Part shown: piece after piece, positions 35,128 to 43,729 of the stretch
Layout: every line of letters begins with the position of its first letter
Position numbering within the stretch: position 1 is the stretch's first letter
Assembly: GCA_021847105.1 (NCBI GenBank)
Contig: JAJZUT010000019.1
Span: 1-64,000, forward strand
From: Pseudomonadota bacterium
Lineage (GTDB): Bacteria > Pseudomonadota > Gammaproteobacteria > Steroidobacterales > Steroidobacteraceae
Direction of reading: 5' to 3'
DNA: 64,000 nucleotides
The notes under the pieces: generated by a model
What the model was told of the DNA's origin: nothing
Database searches by the model: none
The model's input: the letters and a program-made list of their open reading frames with translations, nothing else
Translations under genes and position numbers: made by a program

Positions 35128-35865
35128 TCAGTTTGTGATGAACTGTTCGCGCTTTGCGTTGGCGAACATCTTCTGCGCAGCCGGCCGCTCGTTAATACGT
35201 CTGATCCACGCAACCAGATGCGGCGTGGCACTGGCGTTGACGAGCTCTGGGAACGTCCGCTCCATTCCGTTGGCAATCGCAAAGTTGCAGATATCGGCGA
35301 GCGTGTAATGGGAGCAAGCCAACCACTCGCTCTCGCCGAGACGCGACTCCAGCTTCTCGACCGACGTACGAACCTTCCGCAACTCTTCCTCGAGTACCTG
35401 CTTGGAGAAGCCCGCGCGGGCCGAACGCCATTTCGCTTGCTGCTCGGGCACGGGGATGCGCTTCACTTTGGCCTCGAACTCTTCGTCTGAGAGCTTTCTT
35501 GCCATCGGACCGATGAGTCTCTCCCAGGCAAGCGTCGACACGCACCAACAGAAGTATTCGTCGACCCACTTGGTCCAGATTCTCATCTGTGCGGTGTCGA
35601 ATGGATCACGAGGCCGCAGCGGATTCTGCTGCGGGAAGACATCCTCCAGATATTCACAGATCACGGTCGACTCTGTGATGATCCGCCCATCGTGTTCCAG
35701 TGCCGGAACCTGCCCGCGCGGATTGATCTTTTTATACCACTCTTCGTGCTGCTCGAATTTCACCGGATCGAGAAACCGTGGCACGAATTCGAGCTGCTTT
35801 TCGTACAGAGCAAGCATCGGCTTGAGTGAATTCGCCGCCGGTCCAAAGCTGTAGAGCGTGAGCAT
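35128..35865 (-). CDS. ligF: Glutathione-dependent beta-aryl etherase, LigF type
   Basis: The 245-residue GST would cleave the beta-O-4 ether of alpha-keto lignin dimers, releasing guaiacol and a glutathione thioether. It matches SYK-6 LigF, from memory, in long blocks: LYSFGPAANSLKP (Asn12-Ser13 at the thiol site), KINPRGQVPAL, ITESTVICEYLEDVFP, WTKWVDEYFCWCVST, MSDEEFE-like LSDEEFE, PEQQAKWRSAR and YTLADICNFAIANG. ATG 35865 is the family start; the open frame runs into the TonB-receptor gene. It is second in the operon, 17 bp after the receptor. LigF of SYK-6 acts on the beta-S form. Confidence 0.9.
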   Translation of the reverse strand: MLTLYSFGPAANSLKPMLALYEKQLEFVPRFLDPVKFEQHEEWYKKINPRGQVPALEHDGRIITESTVICEYLEDVFPQQNPLRPRDPFDTAQMRIWTKWVDEYFCWCVSTLAWERLIGPMARKLSDEEFEAKVKRIPVPEQQAKWRSARAGFSKQVLEEELRKVRTSVEKLESRLGESEWLACSHYTLADICNFAIANGMERTFPELVNASATPHLVAWIRRINERPAAQKMFANAKREQFITN

Positions 35866-35882
35866 CTTGAATTTCCGTTCCG

Positions 35883-38459
35883 TCAGAAGCGGCGCGTGAG
35901 AGTAATGCCGTATTCGCGCGGCATGCCGGGTTGTCCGACGATGGTTCCCTCGCCAAACGCCGTCAGATTGAAGGTATTGATGTAATACACCTTGTTGGTC
36001 ATGTTCGTCACAAAGAATACCGCGCTCCACTTTGAGGTCGGATTCCAGGTGACGCGTCCGTTAAGCAGAGTCAGGGCGGGAAGATTCGCCGGCGAATTCT
36101 GCTGGTTTATGACATCCCCATACTCGAATCCCCGGTAGCTCGCATCGATCCGCGGCGTCAAGATGCCGCCGTGACCAAGATTGATCGCGTATTGCACGCC
36201 GAGGCTCGCATTCCATTTTGGCGTGAACACTGGCAAATCACCGTAGCCGGGATTACCAGCCACGCAATTGACGCCATTTACGGCATTTGTGATGGACGGA
36301 TCCTGACAGCCGACTGCGGTGCCGAGATTGAGCGTCTGGTAGCGCTCATAGCCGGTCGATCCCTGAATCAGCAGACCGCGCATCGGCTCCGCGTCCACCT
36401 CGAATTCGGCACCGGAGATGCGAGCCCGGCCGACGTTGAAGATACCGGCAAATGGAATTCCGGTCGTAGTCGTCCGGTTGGCATTCATCTGCAGGTCCTT
36501 GTATTGGCTTGTGAACAGGTCAACATTTACGCGCAATCGGTGCTGGAACCATTCGCTCTTCAGACCCACCTCCTCGCTGGTGAGCTTTTCCGGCCCGAAC
36601 GGTACGACCTCGGATGCCGTGAAAGGCCGGGGATTGACGCCGCCGCCCTTGTGGCCGGTCGCAGCGGTGAAATACGCCATCGCATTACGCGTAATCTGAT
36701 AGCTGGTACTGAATCGCCAGTCGATGAACGAGGCAGCGGAGGCCGCCGTGGCGCCGATGAGAGGAAATCCGTACGGGATCGGGCCCGGCGTTCCAATCGT
36801 ATAGGGCGCAGACGCATCGAGCTGATTGACGGGAACCTGATCGAATGTGTAGCGCTTGCGAAACCAGGTATATCGAGCGCCCGCGGTGACACTCAGGCGC
36901 TTCGTCGGGTGCAGCGTAAACTGTCCGAACAGCGCCTTGTCATTCAGCTTCTCGGGATTGTGTGAGCGGAAGTAGATGGCGAATTGAGGCAGGTATATCT
37001 GGTTGAGAAGCGTATTGGAGTTCCACAAGTAGAACGCACCAGTTGCCCAGTTGATCGGCATCGAGAAGAACGTGGCCGGGAGTTTTTGATGACCGGTAAG
37101 GCGCACTTCCTCGCTGAATTGATCGTGCTGGATCCCGTCCTGGGCGGTTGCTACGGGCAGGGGCGTCGTGCTCTGATCGTCGGAGAAGTTGCTGACGAAA
37201 TGACGCCACCCCGTGATTGCTTTCAGCTGCATATTCGGCGTGATGTTCCAGTTCAGCGTATAGGTGACGCTGTCATCATTATTGACCTTCGATTGGGCTG
37301 GAATGCTTGAGCCATTGGACAGGTTGAGGAATGTCGAGTAATTGGTGTAGATGTTGCTCGGAATGAAGCGCTGATCGAATGGCACGCCATATGTCGCGGA
37401 GAGCCAGTTATTTATGCCAGTAAGCTGAGAGGGCAGCACCTCGATCAGCGTGCTCGGCGCGGGTCCCGAGTTGTTCTGCACGATGCTTCCCGACAGGTCC
37501 ATCTCGATGGGAAGATTCGTTGGCGCCCAACGCAAGGCGATTCGTCCCCCAGTGACGTCGATGCCGCCTTCGGTGCCGATACCGCAGCCGGTCATGCCGG
37601 CTTGCGATTGCAGTAGCTGCGGGGCGGCGGTGTTTACCTGATACCCCTGACTTGCGCCGAGATCTGGGTGCACGCAAGCGTAGTCCAACCGCTGCACGTA
37701 CCCATCCTGGTGCTGGCTCAGTGCACTGACCATCATGTAGAGATGGTCGGGCCGGGAGAGCGCCATGTCGTATGACGCGCGAAAATCGATGCGGTTGAGG
37801 CTGCCATACGTCGCAGAGATGCTGCCGGTATCGCTGCCATCGGGTTTGCGGGTCACGAGGCGTATGGCGCCGCCCTCGGCGTTCATGCCGCCGAGCGTTC
37901 CCTGGGGTCCACGCAGGATTTCGACACGCGACAGGTTGAGAAGACTGAGGTCTGCGCCCTGAGTCTCCCCGAAGTACACGTCGTCGACGTAGATTGCGAC
38001 GCCCGGCTCGAGCGCCGGGTCGAAATCTCCCTGCCCTATGCCGCGGATGAAGACTGCGAGCGTCGGTCCGTAGGCGGAAGTCGTGGGCGTGATGTTAACG
38101 TTGGGCGCAATTTGGTTTTGACCGATATCGGCCAGATTAGTCAGACCACGCTCACGCAAGGCGTGAGCAGTGATGGCAGTCAGGGCGATGGGCGTGCGCT
38201 GCAGGAGTGTCTTGCGGGAGAACAGCGCCGTCACGACGACTTGGTGCAGTGCCACAGAGTCGGCCTGGGAGGGTTGCGCCGCCGCGCCCGTGGCGTAAGC
38301 ACAGCCTAGCGCAAGGGAGCTCAACGCGAGCGCCGGAGCGACCGTGCAGCCGAGAGTGTGCAGCGCCCGCCGCACTGCAGCCGTGATCACCTGTGAGGAC
38401 GCCGTTGCGCCGTGATGCTGCGCAACATTCGACGTAAACGCCGCAGATATGGACCGCAT
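35883..38459 (-). CDS. TonB-dependent outer-membrane receptor
   Basis: The 858-residue protein has a long N-terminal region with signal sequence ending near AAAQPSQAD (about 60-66), a plug domain (VVVTALFSRKTLLQRTP; IRGIGQGDFDPALEPGVAIYVDDVYFG; VEILRGPQGTLGG; GGAIRLVTRKP) and a 22-strand-type barrel ending in a terminal Phe (YGITLTRRF). The class is common in sphingomonads and Nevskiales. First in the operon with ligF, the SDR and two GSTs, it is likely to import lignin-derived dimers or oligomers, like DdvT for dehydrodivanillate. ATG 38459 follows a run of G residues. Confidence 0.9.
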   Translation of the reverse strand: MRSISAAFTSNVAQHHGATASSQVITAAVRRALHTLGCTVAPALALSSLALGCAYATGAAAQPSQADSVALHQVVVTALFSRKTLLQRTPIALTAITAHALRERGLTNLADIGQNQIAPNVNITPTTSAYGPTLAVFIRGIGQGDFDPALEPGVAIYVDDVYFGETQGADLSLLNLSRVEILRGPQGTLGGMNAEGGAIRLVTRKPDGSDTGSISATYGSLNRIDFRASYDMALSRPDHLYMMVSALSQHQDGYVQRLDYACVHPDLGASQGYQVNTAAPQLLQSQAGMTGCGIGTEGGIDVTGGRIALRWAPTNLPIEMDLSGSIVQNNSGPAPSTLIEVLPSQLTGINNWLSATYGVPFDQRFIPSNIYTNYSTFLNLSNGSSIPAQSKVNNDDSVTYTLNWNITPNMQLKAITGWRHFVSNFSDDQSTTPLPVATAQDGIQHDQFSEEVRLTGHQKLPATFFSMPINWATGAFYLWNSNTLLNQIYLPQFAIYFRSHNPEKLNDKALFGQFTLHPTKRLSVTAGARYTWFRKRYTFDQVPVNQLDASAPYTIGTPGPIPYGFPLIGATAASAASFIDWRFSTSYQITRNAMAYFTAATGHKGGGVNPRPFTASEVVPFGPEKLTSEEVGLKSEWFQHRLRVNVDLFTSQYKDLQMNANRTTTTGIPFAGIFNVGRARISGAEFEVDAEPMRGLLIQGSTGYERYQTLNLGTAVGCQDPSITNAVNGVNCVAGNPGYGDLPVFTPKWNASLGVQYAINLGHGGILTPRIDASYRGFEYGDVINQQNSPANLPALTLLNGRVTWNPTSKWSAVFFVTNMTNKVYYINTFNLTAFGEGTIVGQPGMPREYGITLTRRF

Positions 38460-38764
38460 TTTTGTACCCCCCCAATGAGCGTTTTGGTTTCAGGGGGCGG
38501 TCATGACGTGCAGCCGCTGGGTTACGCCGACGCGCCCCCACGTTAGCGTGGCAGGATGGTAGGGCGCGCGCTCCCTGGGTGACCCTGCTGGGAGGGTACG
38601 GTTTTCAGCTCGAAAGCGAATCCGGAGCGCTCGCCGAGGACAGGCCGCCCGACCGGCGCACACAGTCACGAGGCTTCAGCACCGCCCTCGGTTGGCCGGA
38701 AGGACTCGAATGGGTTCTACGGTCAGGCAATCACTGGCGGCGCAGCGCCGGCCGGCCACCCCAT
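38460..38764. promoter_or_regulatory. Leader and promoter region of the TonB receptor operon
   Basis: The 305-bp gap has no gene. A small hairpin CCACG-TTAG-CGTGG lies at 38538-38551, about 80 bp upstream of the receptor start, and may be an operator or attenuator. No clear promoter hexamers. Confidence 0.35.
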
Positions 38765-39760
38765 TCAGTGGAAATAGCTGAGCGCCGCGATCGGTGTGAC
38801 GGTCGCGGCTTCGTTCCGGCCCGCTGCAGCGACTCGAACGCCGAATATGATTCCGAGCCGCGCGCTCCAGTTATATTCGAGCGCGGGCGCCACGTAGAAC
38901 AGCTTTCCGATTCCGGAAGCAGTGATGTAGGTTTCCGAAGTCGATGTCGCGATCGACCCGGTCACGCGGGTGTTGGCGTCCCGTTGGACCCACAGGTCGC
39001 AGGCCAAGACCCAATTGCGCGTCATGCTGTACTCCAATCCCAGATCGGCGTAGATGCTATTACCCGGATAGGCTCGGCCTCGGAACCCGGCCGGCGTTCC
39101 GTACACGCTCAATCCGGCAAGCGGCACTTCGCTCGAAACGGCATAGGACAGATCCAGGCGCGTGCGCAGGATTCTGCCTGTTGGCAGCCAGTAATACGCC
39201 ATGAAGTACGCGGAGAGAGTTGTCGTATAGGCGCCGGAGCCGAAGCCGTCGCTCAAGCGACGCAACTGCTGGTAACGGCCGGTCGGCAGGGATTCCTGCA
39301 GATTGATCGAGGCAATAGGCAGACCGCTGTGCGGATCTGGCGCGCTCAGGCGGTATTGCGCTTGCACAATGAGATCGCCGAAGCCGATTGAAGCGCTGCT
39401 CGCACCATTGCTCGCCAACAGATATCCGAACTGGGGAATCAGCCCGACCGTCAGACGATGGGTCAGTCCATAGCTGAGATAAGTGAGTGATCCAATTGAG
39501 TGTTGAGAGGGTGTTGGGCGCGGTCGACCGCGGGCGTCGAAGCGGGCGTAGGGCATCGCGTCATACAGATAGGGCTCCAGATACAGATGTCCCGGAGGTA
39601 ACGTGGCGGCATTGGGCGCCAGAAGGGGGCCGGTCCACCACGCGTCGCTGAGCGATTGCATTGGCGCTGCAGCCGGGTGCGCCGAGACGTGCGAGCTGAG
39701 CAATGCTGCCCAGAGCAGCGTGATCGGGAGTGAGGCCTTACGGTTCAAGTACCTTGCCAT
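38765..39760 (-). CDS. Outer-membrane beta-barrel protein, transporter-like
   Basis: The 331-residue protein has a signal peptide (LPITLLWAALLSSHVSAHPAA) and alternating amphipathic strands ending in a terminal His after LSYF. YGLTHRLTVGLIPQFGY, SIGFGDLIVQAQYRL and ESLPTGRYQQLR resemble the family of outer-membrane proteins near aromatic degradation genes (MetA/phenol type). It may be a channel for aromatic substrates. ATG 39760 lacks a strong ribosome binding site; the frame extends 36 codons upstream. It lies upstream of the TonB operon promoter on the same strand. Confidence 0.65.
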   Translation of the reverse strand: MARYLNRKASLPITLLWAALLSSHVSAHPAAAPMQSLSDAWWTGPLLAPNAATLPPGHLYLEPYLYDAMPYARFDARGRPRPTPSQHSIGSLTYLSYGLTHRLTVGLIPQFGYLLASNGASSASIGFGDLIVQAQYRLSAPDPHSGLPIASINLQESLPTGRYQQLRRLSDGFGSGAYTTTLSAYFMAYYWLPTGRILRTRLDLSYAVSSEVPLAGLSVYGTPAGFRGRAYPGNSIYADLGLEYSMTRNWVLACDLWVQRDANTRVTGSIATSTSETYITASGIGKLFYVAPALEYNWSARLGIIFGVRVAAAGRNEAATVTPIAALSYFH

Positions 39761-40317
39761 GCAATGAGTGAACGATCCATGGCGCACCGCTGCGCCCACG
39801 TAAAAGGTGCGGGATCTGCGAGCGCCGAACAAGGGGCATTTTCCACGGCCATCTTCCGGCGTTGACACCGGCGGCCACTGTCGATGGCGCGGCGCTACCG
39901 GTGCGCCGTTGGCCGAGAGACTCCGGTCGGACGAAGGGAGACAAGATCACGTGTCCCGCTGCCGAAAGTATGCGGCTCTGGCCCCTAGATCACACCGAAT
40001 CCGTCACCATGAGTCTCCACTCAACATATTGATTTATTTATGAAAAGCGCACCCCCTCCTGCGCTCGGCCAGCGCACAGGCGCGGCGAGGCTGGGCACGC
40101 CGGCATCTTGAACTGGGACGGGGCGGACCTCGGCCGCCAGTCCGCTGCGACTCACATGCCGTGCTGGCTGAGCGGCGACCCGTGCGATCATCGGCAGCCT
40201 GCGGCACGGTGCTTCGCTACCTTGAGTGCTGCGGTTCCGGTGACGGACTCGGGACATCGCTTGGGAACGATACCTTCGGGCAGGCCCCGGGGGAGTAGGG
40301 GATCCTGAGGAGACATC
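39761..40317. other. Intergenic region, no gene seen
   Basis: These 557 bp separate the barrel gene from the GFA gene. An AT-rich stretch (about 40018-40042) stands out against the GC-rich surroundings and may hold promoters. Open frames within it have no family features. Confidence 0.4.
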
Positions 40318-40863
40318 ATGACGGCTGTGAGTGTGTTTCCGCTTGACGGCGGATGCGACTGTGGTCGCATCCGCTATCGTCTCACGTCGCGCCCGCTGTT
40401 CGTGCATTGCTGCCACTGCCGCTGGTGCCAGCGGGAGAGCGGCGCCGCATTCGCCTTGAATGCCCTGATCGAGACGGAACGCGTGGTGCATTTACGCGAG
40501 GAGCCACAGATCATCGACACCCCTTCGAGGAGCGGCCGAGGCCAGCGGATTGCGCGCTGCCCGTACTGCCGGATCGCACTATGGAGTCACTATGGCGGCG
40601 CCGGACCGATTCTGCGCTTTGTGCGGGTCGGGACCCTCGATGCCCCCGATCAAGTGCCCCCGAATATCCACATCTTCACGGCGACCAAGCTGCCCTGGGT
40701 CACGCTTTCGGCGGACATCCCATCGGTACCCGAATACTACGATCCAAAAGCATACTGGCCAGCCGAAAGCCTGGAGCGGCGGCAGGCCTTCCTGCCGCAG
40801 TTGCGCGCCTACCAGGCCGCGCGCGGACCAAAGCAATCGCCGACCCCGGACGGCTCGTCATAG
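40318..40863 (+). CDS. GFA/CENP-V family zinc protein
   Basis: The 181-residue protein has the GFA fold zinc ligands: GGCDCGRIRYRL, HCCHCRWCQRESGAAF and RCPYCRIALWS. The family includes Gfa, named for speeding formaldehyde-glutathione adduct formation, though that role is debated. The C-terminus (about 110-180) extends beyond the core. GAGGAG lies 7-8 bp before ATG 40318. Since the upstream island would release formaldehyde (LsdE-type step, O-demethylation) and uses glutathione, a link to formaldehyde handling is attractive but unproven. Confidence 0.8.
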   Translation: MTAVSVFPLDGGCDCGRIRYRLTSRPLFVHCCHCRWCQRESGAAFALNALIETERVVHLREEPQIIDTPSRSGRGQRIARCPYCRIALWSHYGGAGPILRFVRVGTLDAPDQVPPNIHIFTATKLPWVTLSADIPSVPEYYDPKAYWPAESLERRQAFLPQLRAYQAARGPKQSPTPDGSS

Positions 40864-40889
40864 GCGAGTGCGCTCCGCCGCGGATCGGG

Positions 40890-41552
40890 ATGGCCGGCGA
40901 AACCGGCGCGACCACCCTGCAACTTTTCCGCACCTGCGGTGTTCTTGCCTCAAACGATGATCTACCCGTGCAATTGGCAAGCTCAAGGCCCGATTCTCAA
41001 GAGTTCGCAGCGTTCATGCGCGCCTATCAGGACATGGTTTTTTCCACGGCAGTGCGACTGACCGGCAGCCCCGCACAGGCCGAGGACATCAGCCAAGAGG
41101 TGTTCCTGAAGGCGTACGAGAACTTTGCGCGGCTGCGTGACAGTGCGACCGCTGGCGGGTGGCTGAAAACCGTCGCGACGAATCTCTCGCTGAACCACCT
41201 CACCCGCCACCGCAAGCGCTGGCGGCTGTTCTCCGAGGTATTCACCGACGAGTCCCGCGAAGAGGACATAGAGGACGCCACTGCGACGCTGGAAGGCGCG
41301 TTACAGCAGCTCGACAGCGAACAGCGGCACGCGTTGCTCGAGCGCTCGTTGCGCGAACTGCCCGATCATCAGCGCGTGCCGCTCGTTCTGTTCCACTTCG
41401 AGGAAATGTCCTACCAGGATATCGCCGCACGCCTGGGTCACTCGTTGGCCAAGATCAAGACAGACATTCTGCGCGGACGACTCGCCATGGCTCGCTCGCT
41501 CGCCGCATGCGGGCTCGGGCCGACCGACGACCGGAGCTGTGCCCCGACATGA
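40890..41552 (+). CDS. ECF-type RNA polymerase sigma factor
   Basis: The protein, 220 residues from ATG 40890, has sigma region 2 (FMRAYQDMVFSTAVRLTGSPAQAEDISQEVFLKAYENF; GGWLKTVATNLSLNHL) and region 4 (LRELPDHQRVPLVLFHFEEMSYQDIAARLGHSLAKIKTDILRGR in pieces). Start choice is uncertain: ATG 40890, or GTG 40969 nearer the domain. The stop overlaps the next ATG (ATGA), and that gene encodes a small membrane protein in the usual anti-sigma position. It probably controls the envelope and efflux genes downstream. Confidence 0.82.
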   Translation: MAGETGATTLQLFRTCGVLASNDDLPVQLASSRPDSQEFAAFMRAYQDMVFSTAVRLTGSPAQAEDISQEVFLKAYENFARLRDSATAGGWLKTVATNLSLNHLTRHRKRWRLFSEVFTDESREEDIEDATATLEGALQQLDSEQRHALLERSLRELPDHQRVPLVLFHFEEMSYQDIAARLGHSLAKIKTDILRGRLAMARSLAACGLGPTDDRSCAPT

Positions 41553-42037
41553 ACACCCGCAACCCGCATCGCGAACAGCAGCTCGAGCACCTGACGCACG
41601 AGGCGCTGCGCCAACTCCCCCAATGCTCGGCGCCAGCCTCACTGCAGGCACGCGTTCTGAGCGAGATTGAACACCGGGCAGCGCTGCAAGCGCGTGGCGC
41701 AGGCATTTCCCGTTGGCCCGTGGCAGTTCGCGCGCTGCTGATCGCAGTTTGCACACTGAGTGTGCCGCTCTTGTGGATGCTCATCGCGCGAGTGCGCGGG
41801 CACATGAGCCAGGCACTGGCCGGCTCGGGTGTCGCGCAACTGGTCCATGGCGTGAGTAGCACCAGTCATACGGTGCTCAGTCTCGGCGAGCTTGCCGCCC
41901 GCCTGGCACACCTTATTCCGAAAGAATGGCTACTCGGCGGGCTGTTCATTGTCGGCGCGGTATACGCGGTACTGCTCGCGCTCGGCTACCTGCTGTTCCA
42001 CCCCACGCTGGCGAATTCCAAGGCTCACACAGTATGA
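41549..42037 (+). CDS. Small membrane protein, possible anti-sigma factor
   Basis: The 162-residue protein has a cytoplasmic N-terminus of about 50 residues (LEHLTHEALRQLPQCSAPASLQARVL), one hydrophobic segment (about 58-78), a periplasmic stretch and a second segment near 125-148. The N-terminus looks like short anti-sigma helical regions but lacks a clear zinc motif. Overlaps at both ends (ATGA) couple it to the sigma factor and the bactofilin-like gene. Function not known. Confidence 0.6.
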   Translation: MNTRNPHREQQLEHLTHEALRQLPQCSAPASLQARVLSEIEHRAALQARGAGISRWPVAVRALLIAVCTLSVPLLWMLIARVRGHMSQALAGSGVAQLVHGVSSTSHTVLSLGELAARLAHLIPKEWLLGGLFIVGAVYAVLLALGYLLFHPTLANSKAHTV

Positions 42038-43728
42038 ATATCGTGACACGCTGGTTTCTGACGGGCGCATTGCTGGCTGCATTGGGCACCTACGCCGCGA
42101 GCGCCTCGGCAGCGCAGGACGTGACGCGCACGCAAAATTCCGGCACCAACGCGACTCTCACCGTGGCCGGGGCGTCCCATCATGGCACGACCGAGGTGCA
42201 AATCGGCTCCACTGGCATCAACGTCAGCAGCGGCTCGGATCACGTGCGCATCGGCAATAGCAGCGTCGGCATCGTCAGCGGCACGCAGTCGATCACAGTG
42301 CACAGTTCGCATCATTCCTGCCCGAGTGGCCGCGAACTGGTCGCCATCGGCCACGATATCCGCCTCGCCGCCGACAAGAGCGCCTGCGATGTCGTATCGA
42401 TCTTCGGCGACAACCTGGTTGCCGGGGATGTATCGGACTCCGCGGTGGCAATCTTGGGCGACTTGCGCGTCACCGGAAGCGTTGGCAACAGTACGGTGAG
42501 CATTTTCGGCGATTCGGATATCAACGGTACTGTCGCCGGCAATGCGGTATCCCTGTTCGGGAACCTGCAGCTCGGACCGAAGGCAGTCATCCAGGGCCAG
42601 TCCGTGAACTTGTTCGGCTCGGTGCACCGCGATCCGGGCGCCACGATCCAGGGCGGCACCGTCAATCTGATGTCCGGCATTTTCCACGGCGCGCGCGGAC
42701 TGAGGACCTGGAGCGAACACTGCCTGCTCCTCGGTCGACTGCTGGCGCCGCGTTTGGATATCAGCTGGGCGTGGGGCGTGGCGCTCGGCGTTCTGCTGTT
42801 CTATGCCCTGCTGGCGCTGTTGTTCCGCGACGGCGTGCAGCGCTGCATGCAGACGCTCGAGGATCACCCGGGCGCATCGATTCTCGCCGCGCTCGCGATG
42901 ACGCTGCTTACGCCCGTCCTGATGCTGGCTCTGGTCGTTACGATCGTGGGAATCTTCGCAATTCCGTTGTTCTGGTTGGCCTTGTTCGGCGTCGCAATTT
43001 TCGGCCGGGTAGTCGCACTCGGCTGGCTAGGCGGACGGATCCTGCGCGGCATGCATCGCGGCGTCACTCAGCCGGTGCTGCATGTCCTGCTCGGCGGCGT
43101 GCTGGCTCTGGCGTTGTACATGGTCCCGGTGCTCGGCTTCATCGTGTACACCCTGATCGGCCTGGTCGGCTTTGGTGCCGTGATCTACAGCCTGCTGCTC
43201 GCCATGCGGGCGGCGCGTGACACGAGTACGCCGGATAACGCAACAGTTGGCCTCGGGACGCCGGCCGCGGTGCTCGGCGTCGAACCTGCCGGTGCAACGT
43301 CCACCGGCGCGAGCGAGCAGTCCGCCGCCGAGCCCATGGATTACACCACGCTGCCGCGGGCCGGATTCTGGATCCGTATGGCTGCCCTGCTGATCGACGT
43401 GGTGTTGGTCACGTTCGCGCTCAGCATGGTCGGACACAATGGCGCCAACGGCTCATTGCTGGTGCTGGCGGTCTACGGTGCCCTGATGTGGAAACTCAGG
43501 GGCACGACGGTCGGCGGCATCATCTGTCACTTACGGGTCGTACGCATCGATGGCCAGCCAGTCAACTGGGAGACCGCCATTCTGCGTGCGCTGGGCTGCT
43601 TCCTGTCATTGGTGGTTGCGGGCCTTGGATTCATCTGGATCGCCTTCGACCGCGAGCGGCAGGCGTGGCACGACAAGATTGCCGGTACCGTCGTAGTGGT
43701 GGCACCGAAGGTCCGAGGGTTGATCTGA
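42034..43728 (+). CDS. Bactofilin-like repeat/RDD-domain membrane protein
   Basis: The 564-residue protein combines a signal sequence (about 1-28), a beta-helical region with repeated short units such as VSIFGD, VAILGDLRVTGSV, VSLFGNLQLG and VNLFGSV (about 115-215) like polymer-forming bactofilins, four to five membrane segments (about 245-390), a Pro/Ala linker, and an RDD domain (RAGFWIRMAALLIDVVLV ... AFDRERQAWHDKIAGTVVV) at the C-terminus. The signal peptide would put the repeat outside the cytoplasm, unlike true bactofilins. It is coupled by ATGA to the gene before, and the adaptor gene follows 1 bp later. Function unknown; an envelope role is likely. Confidence 0.7.
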   Translation: MNIVTRWFLTGALLAALGTYAASASAAQDVTRTQNSGTNATLTVAGASHHGTTEVQIGSTGINVSSGSDHVRIGNSSVGIVSGTQSITVHSSHHSCPSGRELVAIGHDIRLAADKSACDVVSIFGDNLVAGDVSDSAVAILGDLRVTGSVGNSTVSIFGDSDINGTVAGNAVSLFGNLQLGPKAVIQGQSVNLFGSVHRDPGATIQGGTVNLMSGIFHGARGLRTWSEHCLLLGRLLAPRLDISWAWGVALGVLLFYALLALLFRDGVQRCMQTLEDHPGASILAALAMTLLTPVLMLALVVTIVGIFAIPLFWLALFGVAIFGRVVALGWLGGRILRGMHRGVTQPVLHVLLGGVLALALYMVPVLGFIVYTLIGLVGFGAVIYSLLLAMRAARDTSTPDNATVGLGTPAAVLGVEPAGATSTGASEQSAAEPMDYTTLPRAGFWIRMAALLIDVVLVTFALSMVGHNGANGSLLVLAVYGALMWKLRGTTVGGIICHLRVVRIDGQPVNWETAILRALGCFLSLVVAGLGFIWIAFDRERQAWHDKIAGTVVVVAPKVRGLI

Positions 43729-43729
43729 C

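Noticed and set aside
32647..35865. LigE/LigP-type beta-etherase among the GSTs
   Set aside because: None of the four GSTs has the LigE N-terminus; three are LigF-superfamily and one is Nu class.
36171..36965. 264-residue plus-strand frame within the TonB receptor gene
   Set aside because: Antisense shadow of the barrel domain; no domain or start signal.
39807..40043. 78-residue open frame upstream of the GFA gene
   Set aside because: Arg/His-rich, no domain, no ribosome binding site, and it runs into the AT-rich non-coding part.
40100..41000. att repeat of the tRNA 3' end at the right edge of the island
   Set aside because: I looked for the GGTTCGAATCCTACCGGGCC sequence near 40-41 kb and did not find it.
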